64,000 bases of DNA from positions 5,082,675-5,146,674 of the forward strand of contig NZ_VLKC01000002.1 in assembly GCF_007830295.1 (NCBI RefSeq), in the 5' to 3' direction. The stretch comes from Sporomusa sp. KB1. Lineage in GTDB: Bacteria > Bacillota > Negativicutes > Sporomusales > Sporomusaceae. Of the stretch, positions 1 to 7,890 are shown piece after piece. The position numbers and the translations under genes are program-made. Each line of letters opens with the position of its first letter. Within the stretch, counting starts at the first letter, position 1. The notes under the pieces were generated by a model, which saw only the letters and a program-made list of their open reading frames with translations, made no database searches and was not told where the DNA came from.

Positions 1-310
1 TCCCACTGGCTTTTGCCATATCAACAGTATCTTCTGTGACCATCCAGGCATTGGTAATGATATCGGGGATTACATTATTTTGGCGAAGTCGTTGCGCCAG
101 TAAAGGCCAATCCTTTCTCGTCAACGGTTCACCACCAGAAAGAGTAATCCATTTTAAACCAAGCGCCCCAATCTCATCGCAAAGACCCAAGGCTTCCTCT
201 GTGTTTAATTCATCAGGCAACGGTTCTTTGCAGCTTGAACCGCAATGCTTGCACCGCATATTGCAGCCCATGGTAATTTCCCAAACAGCAGTTACTGGTT
301 TGTATTCCAA
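1..310 (-). CDS. Radical SAM domain protein, N-terminal part (runs off the left edge)
   Basis: Only the first 103 codons are in the window; the rest lies beyond position 1. Near the N-terminus the protein has the pattern C-N-M-R-C-K-H-C (CxxxCxxC), the three cysteines that hold the [4Fe-4S] cluster of radical SAM enzymes. It is followed by LSGGEPL, the usual glycine-rich SAM-contacting strand. I chose the TTG at 310-308 as start because an AGGAAGGGG ribosome site lies about 8 bases upstream and no ATG is available. The extra cysteine after the motif (CGSSC) and the early position of the motif recall SPASM/PqqE-like maturases, but the C-terminal half is missing, so the substrate cannot be named. 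A 113-bp hairpin repeat lies directly upstream of it, in the region where its promoter should be. Confidence 0.8.
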   Translation of the reverse strand, partial: MEYKPVTAVWEITMGCNMRCKHCGSSCKEPLPDELNTEEALGLCDEIGALGLKWITLSGGEPLTRKDWPLLAQRLRQNNVIPDIITNAWMVTEDTVDMAKASG

Positions 311-330
311 ATTGAAAACCCCTTCCTGGT

Positions 331-443
331 TTTATCTTAGTACGTGAGTCAAGACTTCCGCCTCTACAGGCGGCGTTAATTCAGGTGGAGTAGACTCTCC
401 ACCTGAATCCCCAATGGTTCAGCTATGCTGAAACGAGTTCACT
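331..443 (+). repeat. Three-hairpin repeat, copy 1 (113 bp)
   Basis: This segment is identical to 3101-3213 except for one base (T357 versus C3127). It contains three perfect stems: CCGCCT-ctac-AGGCGG; an 11-bp stem TTCAGGTGGAG with a 6-base loop; and TTCAGC-tat-GCTGAA near the right end. It has no coding capacity. The size, the hairpins near the ends and the lack of inverted terminal repeats fit a non-autonomous IS200/IS605-type element (PATE) or the structured right end of such an element. A leader RNA shared by two loci is the alternative. The family assignment is inference. Confidence 0.75.
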
Positions 444-676
444 CTCCTAGTGCACGCTGTTTTACATATAATTCTACATATGAGAAAAAAATCCTGTTAT
501 TTTTAACATATATTGCTAAATTATTTATTTTTTTGAAAAATACAATATAAGGATATCTGAGATAGTAGGCAATAAAAATAGGCTTGTCCAAAAGAGGTTT
601 TAAAAACCCTTTTTGAAAACAAAGCCTTTTTATCAACCTTAGTAGATAATAAATCCGGTTATTTTATCCGCTCAGC
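444..676. other. AT-rich gap without a recognisable gene
   Basis: This stretch between the repeat and the ArsC-like gene is strongly AT-rich. A 65-codon reading frame on the minus strand (439-636) starts without a convincing ribosome site and its product resembles nothing I know, so I do not call it. A weak imperfect hairpin around 646-669 may end transcription of the ArsC-like gene. Confidence 0.5.
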
Positions 677-1012
677 TTACAGCCAGCTGCCCCATACCTC
701 AGGACAATACCCCACTGTGGCCTTAGCACCATTGCGCACTACCGGCGTTCGTAATAGCAGCGGATGCTCCAGCAGCACCTCTTCCACATTGTGTACCAGA
801 TATTTTAAATTGCGTTTGGCATATTCCTTACCGGTTTTATCAATCAGATTTTCCAGCCCACCGACAGCTGCCCTTACTCTGTCTAGTTCCCCTTTGCTTA
901 AGCCCTTTATGGTTAAATCAATAAACTGAAATGGTAGCTTACGTTCTTTAAAATACCGTTCCGCTTTCTTCGTATCCTGGCATTTTTTGGTGCCAAATAT
1001 CTGTATATTCAT
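677..1012 (-). CDS. ArsC/Spx-family thioredoxin-fold protein
   Basis: The 111-residue product begins MNIQIFGTKKCQDTKK, the beta strand and N-terminal cysteine loop of the ArsC/Spx/YffB family (thioredoxin fold). The family half-motif near the C-terminus (LLRTPVVRNG, then GYCPEVW) is present, and the length matches the family's usual 110-120 residues. Only one cysteine sits in the N-terminal loop, so it is neither a CxxC Spx nor clearly a CX5R arsenate reductase. The physiological role is open. The ATG at 1012 is preceded by AAAGGAG; a longer reading frame runs 49 codons upstream into the ABC-F gene and is not used. It lies 28 bp behind the ABC-F gene on the same strand and is probably co-transcribed. 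Confidence 0.8.
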   Translation of the reverse strand: MNIQIFGTKKCQDTKKAERYFKERKLPFQFIDLTIKGLSKGELDRVRAAVGGLENLIDKTGKEYAKRNLKYLVHNVEEVLLEHPLLLRTPVVRNGAKATVGYCPEVWGSWL

Positions 1013-1040
1013 CGCCTTCCAACCAGCTCCTTTGTTGCCA

Positions 1041-2945
1041 TTAGTTTGCGAACTGATCCACCAGTTCATTAAGATAGGTCCAGCGCTCAAGCAGTTCATC
1101 AAGCCTGGATTCCAGCTCCTGCTGCCTGTCGGTAAGCTTCTGCAGCAGTTCGAAGTCACTGCCTGCAGTATTAATGCCTGCCGCTACCTGAGCCAGCTCC
1201 TGCTCAACGCTGGTGATTACCTCTTCAATCTGGTCATATTCCCGCTGTTCTTTGAAAGACAGCTTGCGGGGCCGTTCTTTAGGTTTGTCCTGCACTGTTG
1301 GTTTCTTATCTGCTGCACCTTTGCTTTTATCAGCATTTTCAGTTTCCTGCACACTGATTTTGTCCTGATAATCTGAATAGTTGCCAGGATATTGTGTAAT
1401 TTTGCCCTGGCCCTCAAAAACAAATAGTTTTTCAACAACCCTGTCGAGAAAATATCTGTCATGAGAAACCACAATCACCGCACCGGGAAAGTCTTCCAGA
1501 TAGTCTTCCAGAATGCTTAGGGTCTGCACATCCAGGTCATTGGTGGGTTCATCCAACAAGAGCACATTCGGGGCGCTTATAAGAATCCGGAGCAAAAACA
1601 AACGACGCTTTTCCCCGCCTGACAGCTTGGCAATCGGTGTCCATTGCAGGCTGGGCGGAAAGAGGAATCGTTCCAGAAGCTGTCCGGCGCTTATCGTACC
1701 ACCATCAGCGGTAGGTAAAAAGTGAGCTTCTTCCTTGATATATTCAATCACCCGCAAATCTTGGTTCATTTCGCTGCTTTCCTGCGAAAAATAGCCGATT
1801 TTAACAGTCTGACCAATCTCCACCTGCCCACTATCAGCAGTCAACCTCCCGGTAATCAGGTTGAGCAAGGTGGATTTGCCGCTGCCATTGGGTCCGGTAA
1901 TACCTACTCTGTCATTTTTGAGTACAATATAATTAAAGTCCTGAATTAGCGTTTTGCCGTCAAATTCTTGGTTAATATGCTCCAGTTCGATAATCTTACG
2001 CCCCAACCGGCTGGCCCCGACAGTAATTTCCAATTGTCCGCTTGCTGATTCAGGCGTTTGGGCACTTAGTTCCTCAAACCGTTCAATTCTGGCCTTTTGC
2101 TTAGTACTGCGGGCCTGCGCACCCCGCCTTATCCAGGCCAGCTCATTTCTCAGGATATTCTGGCGCTTACGCTCGCTGGCTTCCTGTTGTTCTTCCCGCT
2201 CCGCCTTAGATTCCAAAAACTGGCTGTAGTTCCCCAGATAGGTATACAGGTTACCCTTATCCAGTTCGATAATCCGGTTTGTCACTCTGTCCAGAAAGTA
2301 GCGATCATGGGTAATCATCAGCAGTGCCCCCTTACGTTTGGCCAGGTATTGTTCCAACCAGGCCACCGTCTGGTTATCAATATGATTGGTAGGTTCATCA
2401 AGGATTAAGAGGTCTGCAGGATTAATGAGCGCACTGGCTAACGCGATTCGTTTGCGCTGTCCGCCGGACAAGGTGCTGACAATAGCTGCAAAATCAAAAA
2501 TTCCCAGTTTTGTAAGAACTGTTTTAGCATCACTTTCCAATTGCCAGGCATTGCTGGCATCCATTTGTTGGCTTAATGCAATAAGCCGTTTTTGCCCCGC
2601 CTCATCTGCCGGACAATTCTGCGCCTGCAGCAAAACCTGTTCGTATTCCCGCAGCACCTGCATCACTGGCGAATGGCCTTTGAAAACCTGTTCCAGCACA
2701 GTAGCATTCGCATCAAATTTTGGGTTTTGCGGCAAATATTCGATCTGCAGGCTGTTACCTGTCGTTATTTTACCAGCATCGGCTGTATCCACGCCGGCAA
2801 TAACCTTCAAAAAGGTTGATTTACCTGTGCCATTGACGCCAATCAAACCAATTTTATCGCCCTCGTCAATGCCAAAGGTAACTTGTCTGAATAAGACTTT
2901 CTCGCCGTAGCTTTTCGTCACATTCTCTAGAGATAGTAAGTTCAT
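1041..2945 (-). CDS. uup: ABC-F family ATPase (Uup/YfmR type)
   Basis: The 634-residue protein has two complete ABC ATPase domains and no membrane segments, which defines the ribosome-acting ABC-F class. Domain 1 shows Walker A GVNGTGKST, signature LSGGQRKR and Walker B LLILDEPTNH. Domain 2 shows GPNGSGKST, LSGGEKRR and VLLLDEPTND. Between them lies a charged linker of about 80 residues (AWIRRGAQARSTKQKAR), typical of the ABC-F arm. The last ~90 residues form a Glu/Lys-rich coiled coil, the extension that characterises Uup and YfmR rather than EttA. Family members act on stalled or misfolded ribosomal complexes; the exact role here is inferred. It is the first gene of a probable two-gene unit with the ArsC-like gene. 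Confidence 0.88.
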   Translation of the reverse strand: MNLLSLENVTKSYGEKVLFRQVTFGIDEGDKIGLIGVNGTGKSTFLKVIAGVDTADAGKITTGNSLQIEYLPQNPKFDANATVLEQVFKGHSPVMQVLREYEQVLLQAQNCPADEAGQKRLIALSQQMDASNAWQLESDAKTVLTKLGIFDFAAIVSTLSGGQRKRIALASALINPADLLILDEPTNHIDNQTVAWLEQYLAKRKGALLMITHDRYFLDRVTNRIIELDKGNLYTYLGNYSQFLESKAEREEQQEASERKRQNILRNELAWIRRGAQARSTKQKARIERFEELSAQTPESASGQLEITVGASRLGRKIIELEHINQEFDGKTLIQDFNYIVLKNDRVGITGPNGSGKSTLLNLITGRLTADSGQVEIGQTVKIGYFSQESSEMNQDLRVIEYIKEEAHFLPTADGGTISAGQLLERFLFPPSLQWTPIAKLSGGEKRRLFLLRILISAPNVLLLDEPTNDLDVQTLSILEDYLEDFPGAVIVVSHDRYFLDRVVEKLFVFEGQGKITQYPGNYSDYQDKISVQETENADKSKGAADKKPTVQDKPKERPRKLSFKEQREYDQIEEVITSVEQELAQVAAGINTAGSDFELLQKLTDRQQELESRLDELLERWTYLNELVDQFAN

Positions 2946-3100
2946 GTTCTAGTCCTTTTCGTCATTTTTATTTATTTTAACATAAACATCAGCTTTATTG
3001 AAGAAATACTCTTTACTTTAATGGAAAATAGTAGTATATTAGATTATTACTCAACACTGTATACCCTTAGTTTTGCTTGCACAAACTGAAATAACAGCTA

Positions 3101-3213
3101 TTTATCTTAGTACGTGAGTCAAGACTCCCGCCTCTACAGGCGGCGTTAATTCAGGTGGAGTAGACTCTCCACCTGAATCCCCAATGGTTCAGCTATGCTG
3201 AAACGAGTTCACT
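3101..3213 (+). repeat. Three-hairpin repeat, copy 2 (113 bp)
   Basis: This is the second copy of the element at 331-443, in the same orientation, with 112 of 113 bases identical. It ends 23 bases before the helicase start codon, so any transcript of the helicase that starts upstream would carry the three hairpins in its leader. The helicase frame can be read 14 codons back into the repeat (from 3195), but the real ribosome site is downstream of it. Both copies start with TTTATCTTAG and end with GAGTTCACT; the flanks are unrelated. Confidence 0.8.
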
Positions 3214-3236
3214 TGGAAAAGAAAGGTGTTTTATTA

Positions 3237-4553
3237 ATGGCAACAAATTTCTCAGCCCTGGGTATTCGCCCTGAGCTGACTCAATTTTTAAAACAAGCTG
3301 GTATTATCCAGCCTACTCCAGTCCAGATACAAACTATTCCGGTGGTACTGGCAGGCAAAGATGTCATTGCTCAGTCACAGACAGGCACCGGCAAGACGCT
3401 GGCGTTTTTACTGCCTATTTTAGAAAAAATAAGAACCTCGGCCCCGCATGTACAAGCCTTAATTGTCACCCCTACCAGGGAATTAACTATGCAAATCAGG
3501 GATGAAGCCGTAAAACTGGCAAATGTGCTGGATAGTAACGTATTAGCCGTTTATGGCGGTCAGGATGTGGATGAACAAATTCGCAAACTCCGCGGTCAGC
3601 CACACCTTGTTATCGGTACCCCCGGCCGCTTGCTTGATCATGTACGCCGCAAAACACTGGTGCTTTCAGGAGTCTCTAAGCTGGTTTTGGATGAGGCCGA
3701 TCAAATGCTCCATATGGGCTTTTTAGACGAAGTGGAAGAGGTTATTAAGTTGACCTCCCCCAAACGGCAAACCCTGCTGTTTTCAGCCACCATGCCGCCA
3801 AAGGTACGCTCGCTGGCGGCACGCTATATGACCAAACCGGCAGATATTCATATCCAGACGCAAAATATAACCTTAGATGAAATCAAGCAGGTTATGATTG
3901 AACTGCCTGAAGCAGGTAAGCTTGACAAACTCTGCGCTATGATTGACGAATATCAACCCTATCTAGCCATTGTCTTCTGTCATACCAAGGAACGGGCCAA
4001 GGCTCTCAATACTGCACTCATTCAGCGCGGTTACAAAGCAGACGAACTGCATGGCGACTTGTCCCAGGCCAAACGCGCTCAGGTTATGAAGCGCTTTAGT
4101 GAAGCCAGGCTACAGCTCCTGGTTGCCACTGATATTGCCGCCCGCGGCTTGGATATCGAAGGTGTTACTCATGTATTTAGTTATGATATCCCGCACGACA
4201 CCGAAAGTTATATCCACCGTATCGGACGTACTGGCCGGGCCGGTGAAACCGGGACAGCCATCACCTTCATTGTTCCCGGTGAACATATGTATTTGCGTTT
4301 AATTGAACAAGGTATCGGTTCAACGATTGAAAAATATAAGGCCAATGGACAAAGAGTAATTAAAAATGCCACCAAAAAAACCCCTGCCGCTGCGCCTAAG
4401 AGATTCATGGAAAAACCAGTGGCCGACAAAAAGACTGCTGATAAAAAAACTGACAGTCATGGCGGCAATAATTTAAGAAGCCGTCGCAAACCGAAACCCG
4501 CCAGCACCAAGACCTATGGTGCCAAGCGGAAAGTATCCAAGGGCAAGGCGTAA
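3237..4553 (+). CDS. DEAD-box ATP-dependent RNA helicase
   Basis: The 438-residue protein carries the DEAD-box motifs in order: a Q motif (IIQPTPVQIQ), motif I AQSQTGTGKT, Ia PTRELT, Ib TPGRLLD, II DEAD (VLDEADQML), III SAT, then the second RecA domain with IAARGLDIE and the terminal HRIGRTGR. The last ~70 residues are lysine-rich and of low complexity, as in CshA/RhlE-like enzymes that unwind structured RNA during cold growth, mRNA turnover or ribosome assembly. The ATG at 3237 follows GAAAGGTG and gives the usual N-terminus (FSALGI). The last 29 codons, together with the terminator, are duplicated at 17096-17182 on the far side of the BREX island. In the undisturbed order this gene would converge with topB. 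Confidence 0.9.
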   Translation: MATNFSALGIRPELTQFLKQAGIIQPTPVQIQTIPVVLAGKDVIAQSQTGTGKTLAFLLPILEKIRTSAPHVQALIVTPTRELTMQIRDEAVKLANVLDSNVLAVYGGQDVDEQIRKLRGQPHLVIGTPGRLLDHVRRKTLVLSGVSKLVLDEADQMLHMGFLDEVEEVIKLTSPKRQTLLFSATMPPKVRSLAARYMTKPADIHIQTQNITLDEIKQVMIELPEAGKLDKLCAMIDEYQPYLAIVFCHTKERAKALNTALIQRGYKADELHGDLSQAKRAQVMKRFSEARLQLLVATDIAARGLDIEGVTHVFSYDIPHDTESYIHRIGRTGRAGETGTAITFIVPGEHMYLRLIEQGIGSTIEKYKANGQRVIKNATKKTPAAAPKRFMEKPVADKKTADKKTDSHGGNNLRSRRKPKPASTKTYGAKRKVSKGKA

Positions 4554-4593
4554 TCAGCCTTGCCCTTTTTGTTGCCCTGGTGGTACCGGCATA
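4467..4593 (+). repeat. Left 127-bp flank of the BREX island (helicase/topB junction)
   Basis: Bases 4467-4567 are identical to 17096-17196 (101 bp). The match goes on to 4593/17222 with five mismatches, all in one 9-base block; total 122 of 127, no gaps. The segment holds the helicase C-terminus, the shared terminator and, read on the minus strand, a relic of the topB C-terminus (MPVPPGQQKGQG, stop), where the intact topB has MPVPPAKKQGQG. The helicase and topB stop codons abut exactly, which shows the two genes were once convergent neighbours. Confidence 0.92.
4541..4570 (+). terminator. Intrinsic terminator of the helicase gene
   Basis: A perfect 9-bp GC-rich stem (GGGCAAGGC and GCCTTGCCC, 7-base loop) is followed by TTTTT. 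The stem overlaps the helicase stop codon. The same hairpin with a longer T run is present in the right copy near 17170. Confidence 0.85.
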
Positions 4594-4605
4594 CATTTCA
4601 TGCCT

Positions 4606-4707
4606 TCAATTATCTGACGAGACCGTATTTTTTATTTTACCCTCCAATAATTCTTCTGGTTTATTTTCTGCTGTCATTTCTGCCGAGGCGAGCTGAAATT
4701 CACTCAT
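4606..4707 (-). CDS. 33-residue ORF downstream of pglZ (possible remnant at the brxL position)
   Basis: An ATG at 4707 lies 12 bases after the pglZ stop, preceded by GGTGGTGA, so it is well placed for coupled translation. The reading frame begins MSEFQLASAEMTAENK and ends at TGA after 33 codons, only 13 bases from the island boundary. In type I BREX loci brxL (a Lon-like ATPase) normally follows pglZ. The sequence here does not show a BrxL N-terminus that I recognise, so it may be an unrelated small gene or the start of a gene cut off when the island edge formed. No motif, membrane segment or signal is visible. Confidence 0.4.
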   Translation of the reverse strand: MSEFQLASAEMTAENKPEELLEGKIKNTVSSDN

Positions 4708-4719
4708 GCCATCACCACC

Positions 4720-6651
4720 TTATACGTTAAATCCGAAGTCATTGGCGAAAGCAATATCCATTACTACTCCATGACGCAATATTTCCAAGTCATTCTTTTC
4801 ATCATAAGCCACCAAATAATACTGCTTGGAATTATCATACTGTTTATTCTTAAAATTGAACCGCAGCCGGAAAATTCTCTTTTGCGGGTCAACATCCTGT
4901 TTATCCGCCAAATACATGCACTCACTGGAGATTTTCTCATTATCCTCGGAAATAAAGAACAGCTTGTAACTGGTTGCTTTCACCACATCACTGACCGGTT
5001 CTGATTGAATGAAGTCGAGAGAAGCAATCAGATTCGTGATTTTCTGCACCATGCTCACCAGCGAAATCTGGGCCGTTCGGGTTTCCATATGGTATTTTTC
5101 GGTCCGAACATCAATAACCGGAACAATCATTTCCTGTGGCGAGGAACCGCCATGGACATAATTCTGACCGCCACCGGGAACCTTGAATACGTGGGAGTTG
5201 ATCGGGAATGATACGCTTCTTTTGTCGTCATTTTCCAGCACCGTACCTAATGAGAAAGATGCCACGCCATCATCTGCAATCGCCATATCAGAGATCATAA
5301 AGCGGCGATTCATAAAGTTACCCTTTCCGGCAATTCCGCTAATTTTATTACTCTCACTCAGTTTATCACGCTTATAAATAAATCCATGATCCGCCGTAAC
5401 GATAAAGTGATAGGTATTGGCGCTAACAGACAACCGTTTGATCAGATCATAGATTTCTTCGACCGCTTCCTCGCAGGCAGTAAAGACTTCATGTTCAGTA
5501 TTGGGCTTGTCGCCCCGGGCATCAATCTGGTTGTGATACACATAGATCGATTCCATATCATCCGGGCAGAAATAATTGGCCGCGCCTATAAGGTTAAAAG
5601 CGCTGGACAGCATCTGATACTGCGTCTTAAACTTCACGCCAAAATGCTTCTTGCTGCGATACTCGCAAATAGCTGGTATATCTAGTCCATTCAGCTTTGC
5701 TCCGGTGTTCTCGTTCATCAGTCGCTCCGAAATCCACCGCAAAAAGAAACTGTCCAACACCGCAAAGGTATCACAATCCAGCAGATCTTCCGGTTCGTAA
5801 CTTTCGAGCGTTGCAGCGACTTTAAATCCAACTGCAATAGTAGTAGAAATTTCGTCATATCGCTCACGATACAATATGTTATTCATCAAGTTGTCCATAA
5901 AGGCAATAATATTGCCGGACTTGTAGGACACGAAACTGCGCCAGCTTACAGGCACTTCACTTTTCAGATATCTGGCGGTATAGGTTACGAACATGCTCAC
6001 GACAAGCTTTTCCAGCGTTGGTTTCACATCGGTATAACCGAACTGTTCCTCACAAAGCCGCCAAAACGCAGGCAACAGATCATACTTTGTCAATTCGGCC
6101 AGGAACTTATTGTCTTCAAAACTATCCTCCGTCATAACCACACGCAGCAGCTCATCGAAGGAAGCGGTGCGAGTTTTGCAGAGCACACTCATTAGGGCGA
6201 CTTCAATACTTTCCCTTGTAAAATTTTCAATCTCCAGATCATAGAACTTCTGCGTCCGATCCTTAGCGCCGAAGAATTTAATATACTTCTGAATAACCGG
6301 CTTGTACTTTTCATCAATGCCCAAATCCACCGCCAGTAAAGATACGCGGTCGGCAAAGAACTGCTTTGAATACAGCAGCGTGTCCTCCAAATGGTTATCC
6401 CGCATCGGCGGCTTCGGAAATGGCGCATAAATCAAATAGCTGGTTTCCTTGTCCAACCGCTCTAAAAAGTATTTGGTATAGAACTGGTTATCTGGTTTCA
6501 AATGATAAACCTTAGCATCTGCCAGTTTCAATGTATCAATATCGTCGGCAAACTCTGCCTTTTCATCATACCAGAATACCAGCTTCCGGGTATCGCCAGA
6601 GAACTCGGCGTTGAGCTTGTCTGTAATTTGCTTTAAGTTAAGTTCAGGCAT
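4720..6651 (-). CDS. pglZ: BREX phosphatase-domain protein PglZ (type A), internally shortened
   Basis: PglZ is the alkaline-phosphatase-superfamily component of BREX defence. The N-terminal 365 residues match PglZ type A in style, with FWYDE near residue 26 and YRSKKHFGVKF at 331-341. The C-terminal part has VYHNQIDARGD (371-381), the metal-binding TADHG (419-423) and HGGSSPQE (500-507). Between CPDDMESI (about 361-368) and VYHNQ the family normally has about 200 more residues, including the FVIISDALRYE stretch with the first metal ligand. Here the two parts are joined in frame, giving 643 instead of roughly 830-850 residues. The full length is remembered, not measured. The protein may fold but should lack half of the catalytic site. 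It is the last full-size gene of the BREX operon. Confidence 0.88.
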   Translation of the reverse strand: MPELNLKQITDKLNAEFSGDTRKLVFWYDEKAEFADDIDTLKLADAKVYHLKPDNQFYTKYFLERLDKETSYLIYAPFPKPPMRDNHLEDTLLYSKQFFADRVSLLAVDLGIDEKYKPVIQKYIKFFGAKDRTQKFYDLEIENFTRESIEVALMSVLCKTRTASFDELLRVVMTEDSFEDNKFLAELTKYDLLPAFWRLCEEQFGYTDVKPTLEKLVVSMFVTYTARYLKSEVPVSWRSFVSYKSGNIIAFMDNLMNNILYRERYDEISTTIAVGFKVAATLESYEPEDLLDCDTFAVLDSFFLRWISERLMNENTGAKLNGLDIPAICEYRSKKHFGVKFKTQYQMLSSAFNLIGAANYFCPDDMESIYVYHNQIDARGDKPNTEHEVFTACEEAVEEIYDLIKRLSVSANTYHFIVTADHGFIYKRDKLSESNKISGIAGKGNFMNRRFMISDMAIADDGVASFSLGTVLENDDKRSVSFPINSHVFKVPGGGQNYVHGGSSPQEMIVPVIDVRTEKYHMETRTAQISLVSMVQKITNLIASLDFIQSEPVSDVVKATSYKLFFISEDNEKISSECMYLADKQDVDPQKRIFRLRFNFKNKQYDNSKQYYLVAYDEKNDLEILRHGVVMDIAFANDFGFNV

Positions 6652-6723
6652 TTTTTAGCCTCCGGCTTTTTAATGTTGAGTGTTAAGAGTTGAAAGTTTA
6701 GTTTTAAAGTGATCAATAATTTT

Positions 6724-7794
6724 CTATTCATCCGGTTGTCTCACGTTTTTTCGTGAAGGCAATTGTTTTGCGGCAACTTCCAATGCCTTGATATTTTCTT
6801 CTCCACCGGCTAGTTCTTTATACTCACGGCGACGAACAGAAAAGCGATCGTATTCCTGTTTCGCAAATTCATCGGCTCGCTGTTTGCTTACACTTCCTTT
6901 ATTCGAAAGCACCTGGCGCTCATTAAATTTGAGAAACTCATCCAACTTTTGTTCCCAATCCTTAATGAATACCTGCTTACGCCTTCTGGCTTGATCTTCT
7001 GCATAATCCAGCCACATGACAACGATCCGATTCAACTCATCAATTTCCATTTCATTTAAATAATTTTTGGCTACAATTACATCTGTCTTACGGACTTCAT
7101 CGCCTTTCCATGTCATCAACCCCATATTCGGAAAGCTATGATTGGCACGGGACTGAATTAATTCAGCAGCGGTCATTCCCGTTGCAGCATAATGCAGCTT
7201 ATTTTGAATAACACTAAAAAACTGTACGCTTTCTTGTGAAGAAGGTTCATAATCAGCGGCCATAGCGAAAATTTCTTTGACACGCAGATACATTCTCCGT
7301 TCGCTGGCGCGAATGTCGCGAATGCGTTCCAGCATTTCATCAAAATAATCCGGCACGCCTGATCCTGGAAACGGTGGGTTTTTCAGTCGCTCATCATCCA
7401 TAACAAAACCTTTGACTAAATATTCCTTGAGCCGATCTGTTGCCCAACGACGAAATTGTGTACCGCGCTGCGAACGAACCCGATACCCGACAGCAAGGAT
7501 TGCCTCTAAGCTATAGTGTTCAATTTCCCTGTTAACCTCTCGTTCGCCTTCCAATCGAACTATCCGGAATTTCCGGATAGTTGCCTCCGGTGACAATTCA
7601 CCTTCAGCGTAAATATTTTTCAAATGTTCATTGATCGTCCGAACATCCTTTTGATAAAGCTCCGCCATTAAGCCCTGGCTGAGCCAAAGAGTTTCATCTT
7701 CAAAGCGGCATTCCACGCGGGTTTTACCATCTTGCGTCTGATAAAAAAGGAATTCACCTCTGGACGAAGAAATTTCATTATCCTTTTCGTTCAT
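6724..7794 (-). CDS. RhuM-family protein (virulence protein RhuM domain)
   Basis: The 356-residue protein has the RhuM features: an N-terminal segment GEFLFYQTQDGKTRVE, then ETLWLSQGLMAELYQKDVRT, a winged-helix-like part with HYSLEAILAVGYRVRS and RGTQFRRWATDRLKEYL. The region LTDVIVAKNYL-type seen here as KTDVIVAKNYLNEMEI leads into a basic C-terminal coiled coil. RhuM was first described in a Salmonella pathogenicity island; its biochemical role is not settled. Genes of this family are often found as passengers in restriction and BREX loci. The ATG at 7794 has GGAGGTGA at the right distance; a TTG five codons upstream lies inside that ribosome site. It stands between pglX and pglZ on the same strand, with 72- and 96-bp gaps, so it is probably part of the operon. 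Confidence 0.82.
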   Translation of the reverse strand: MNEKDNEISSSRGEFLFYQTQDGKTRVECRFEDETLWLSQGLMAELYQKDVRTINEHLKNIYAEGELSPEATIRKFRIVRLEGEREVNREIEHYSLEAILAVGYRVRSQRGTQFRRWATDRLKEYLVKGFVMDDERLKNPPFPGSGVPDYFDEMLERIRDIRASERRMYLRVKEIFAMAADYEPSSQESVQFFSVIQNKLHYAATGMTAAELIQSRANHSFPNMGLMTWKGDEVRKTDVIVAKNYLNEMEIDELNRIVVMWLDYAEDQARRRKQVFIKDWEQKLDEFLKFNERQVLSNKGSVSKQRADEFAKQEYDRFSVRRREYKELAGGEENIKALEVAAKQLPSRKNVRQPDE

Positions 7795-7890
7795 CCCTGT
7801 CACCTCCAAGGTAATAGAGTTAAGTTTTTAGAGTTAAGAGTTCAGTTATTTCAGACCTTCACTTAACTTTCAACTCTTAACCCTACAATT

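Noticed and set aside
439..636. 65-codon reading frame on the minus strand
   Set aside because: AT-rich chance frame; no convincing ribosome site, no known pattern.
4606..4707. Truncated brxL
   Set aside because: Only the position fits; the residues do not show a BrxL N-terminus that I recognise, so it is listed as an uncharacterised small ORF.
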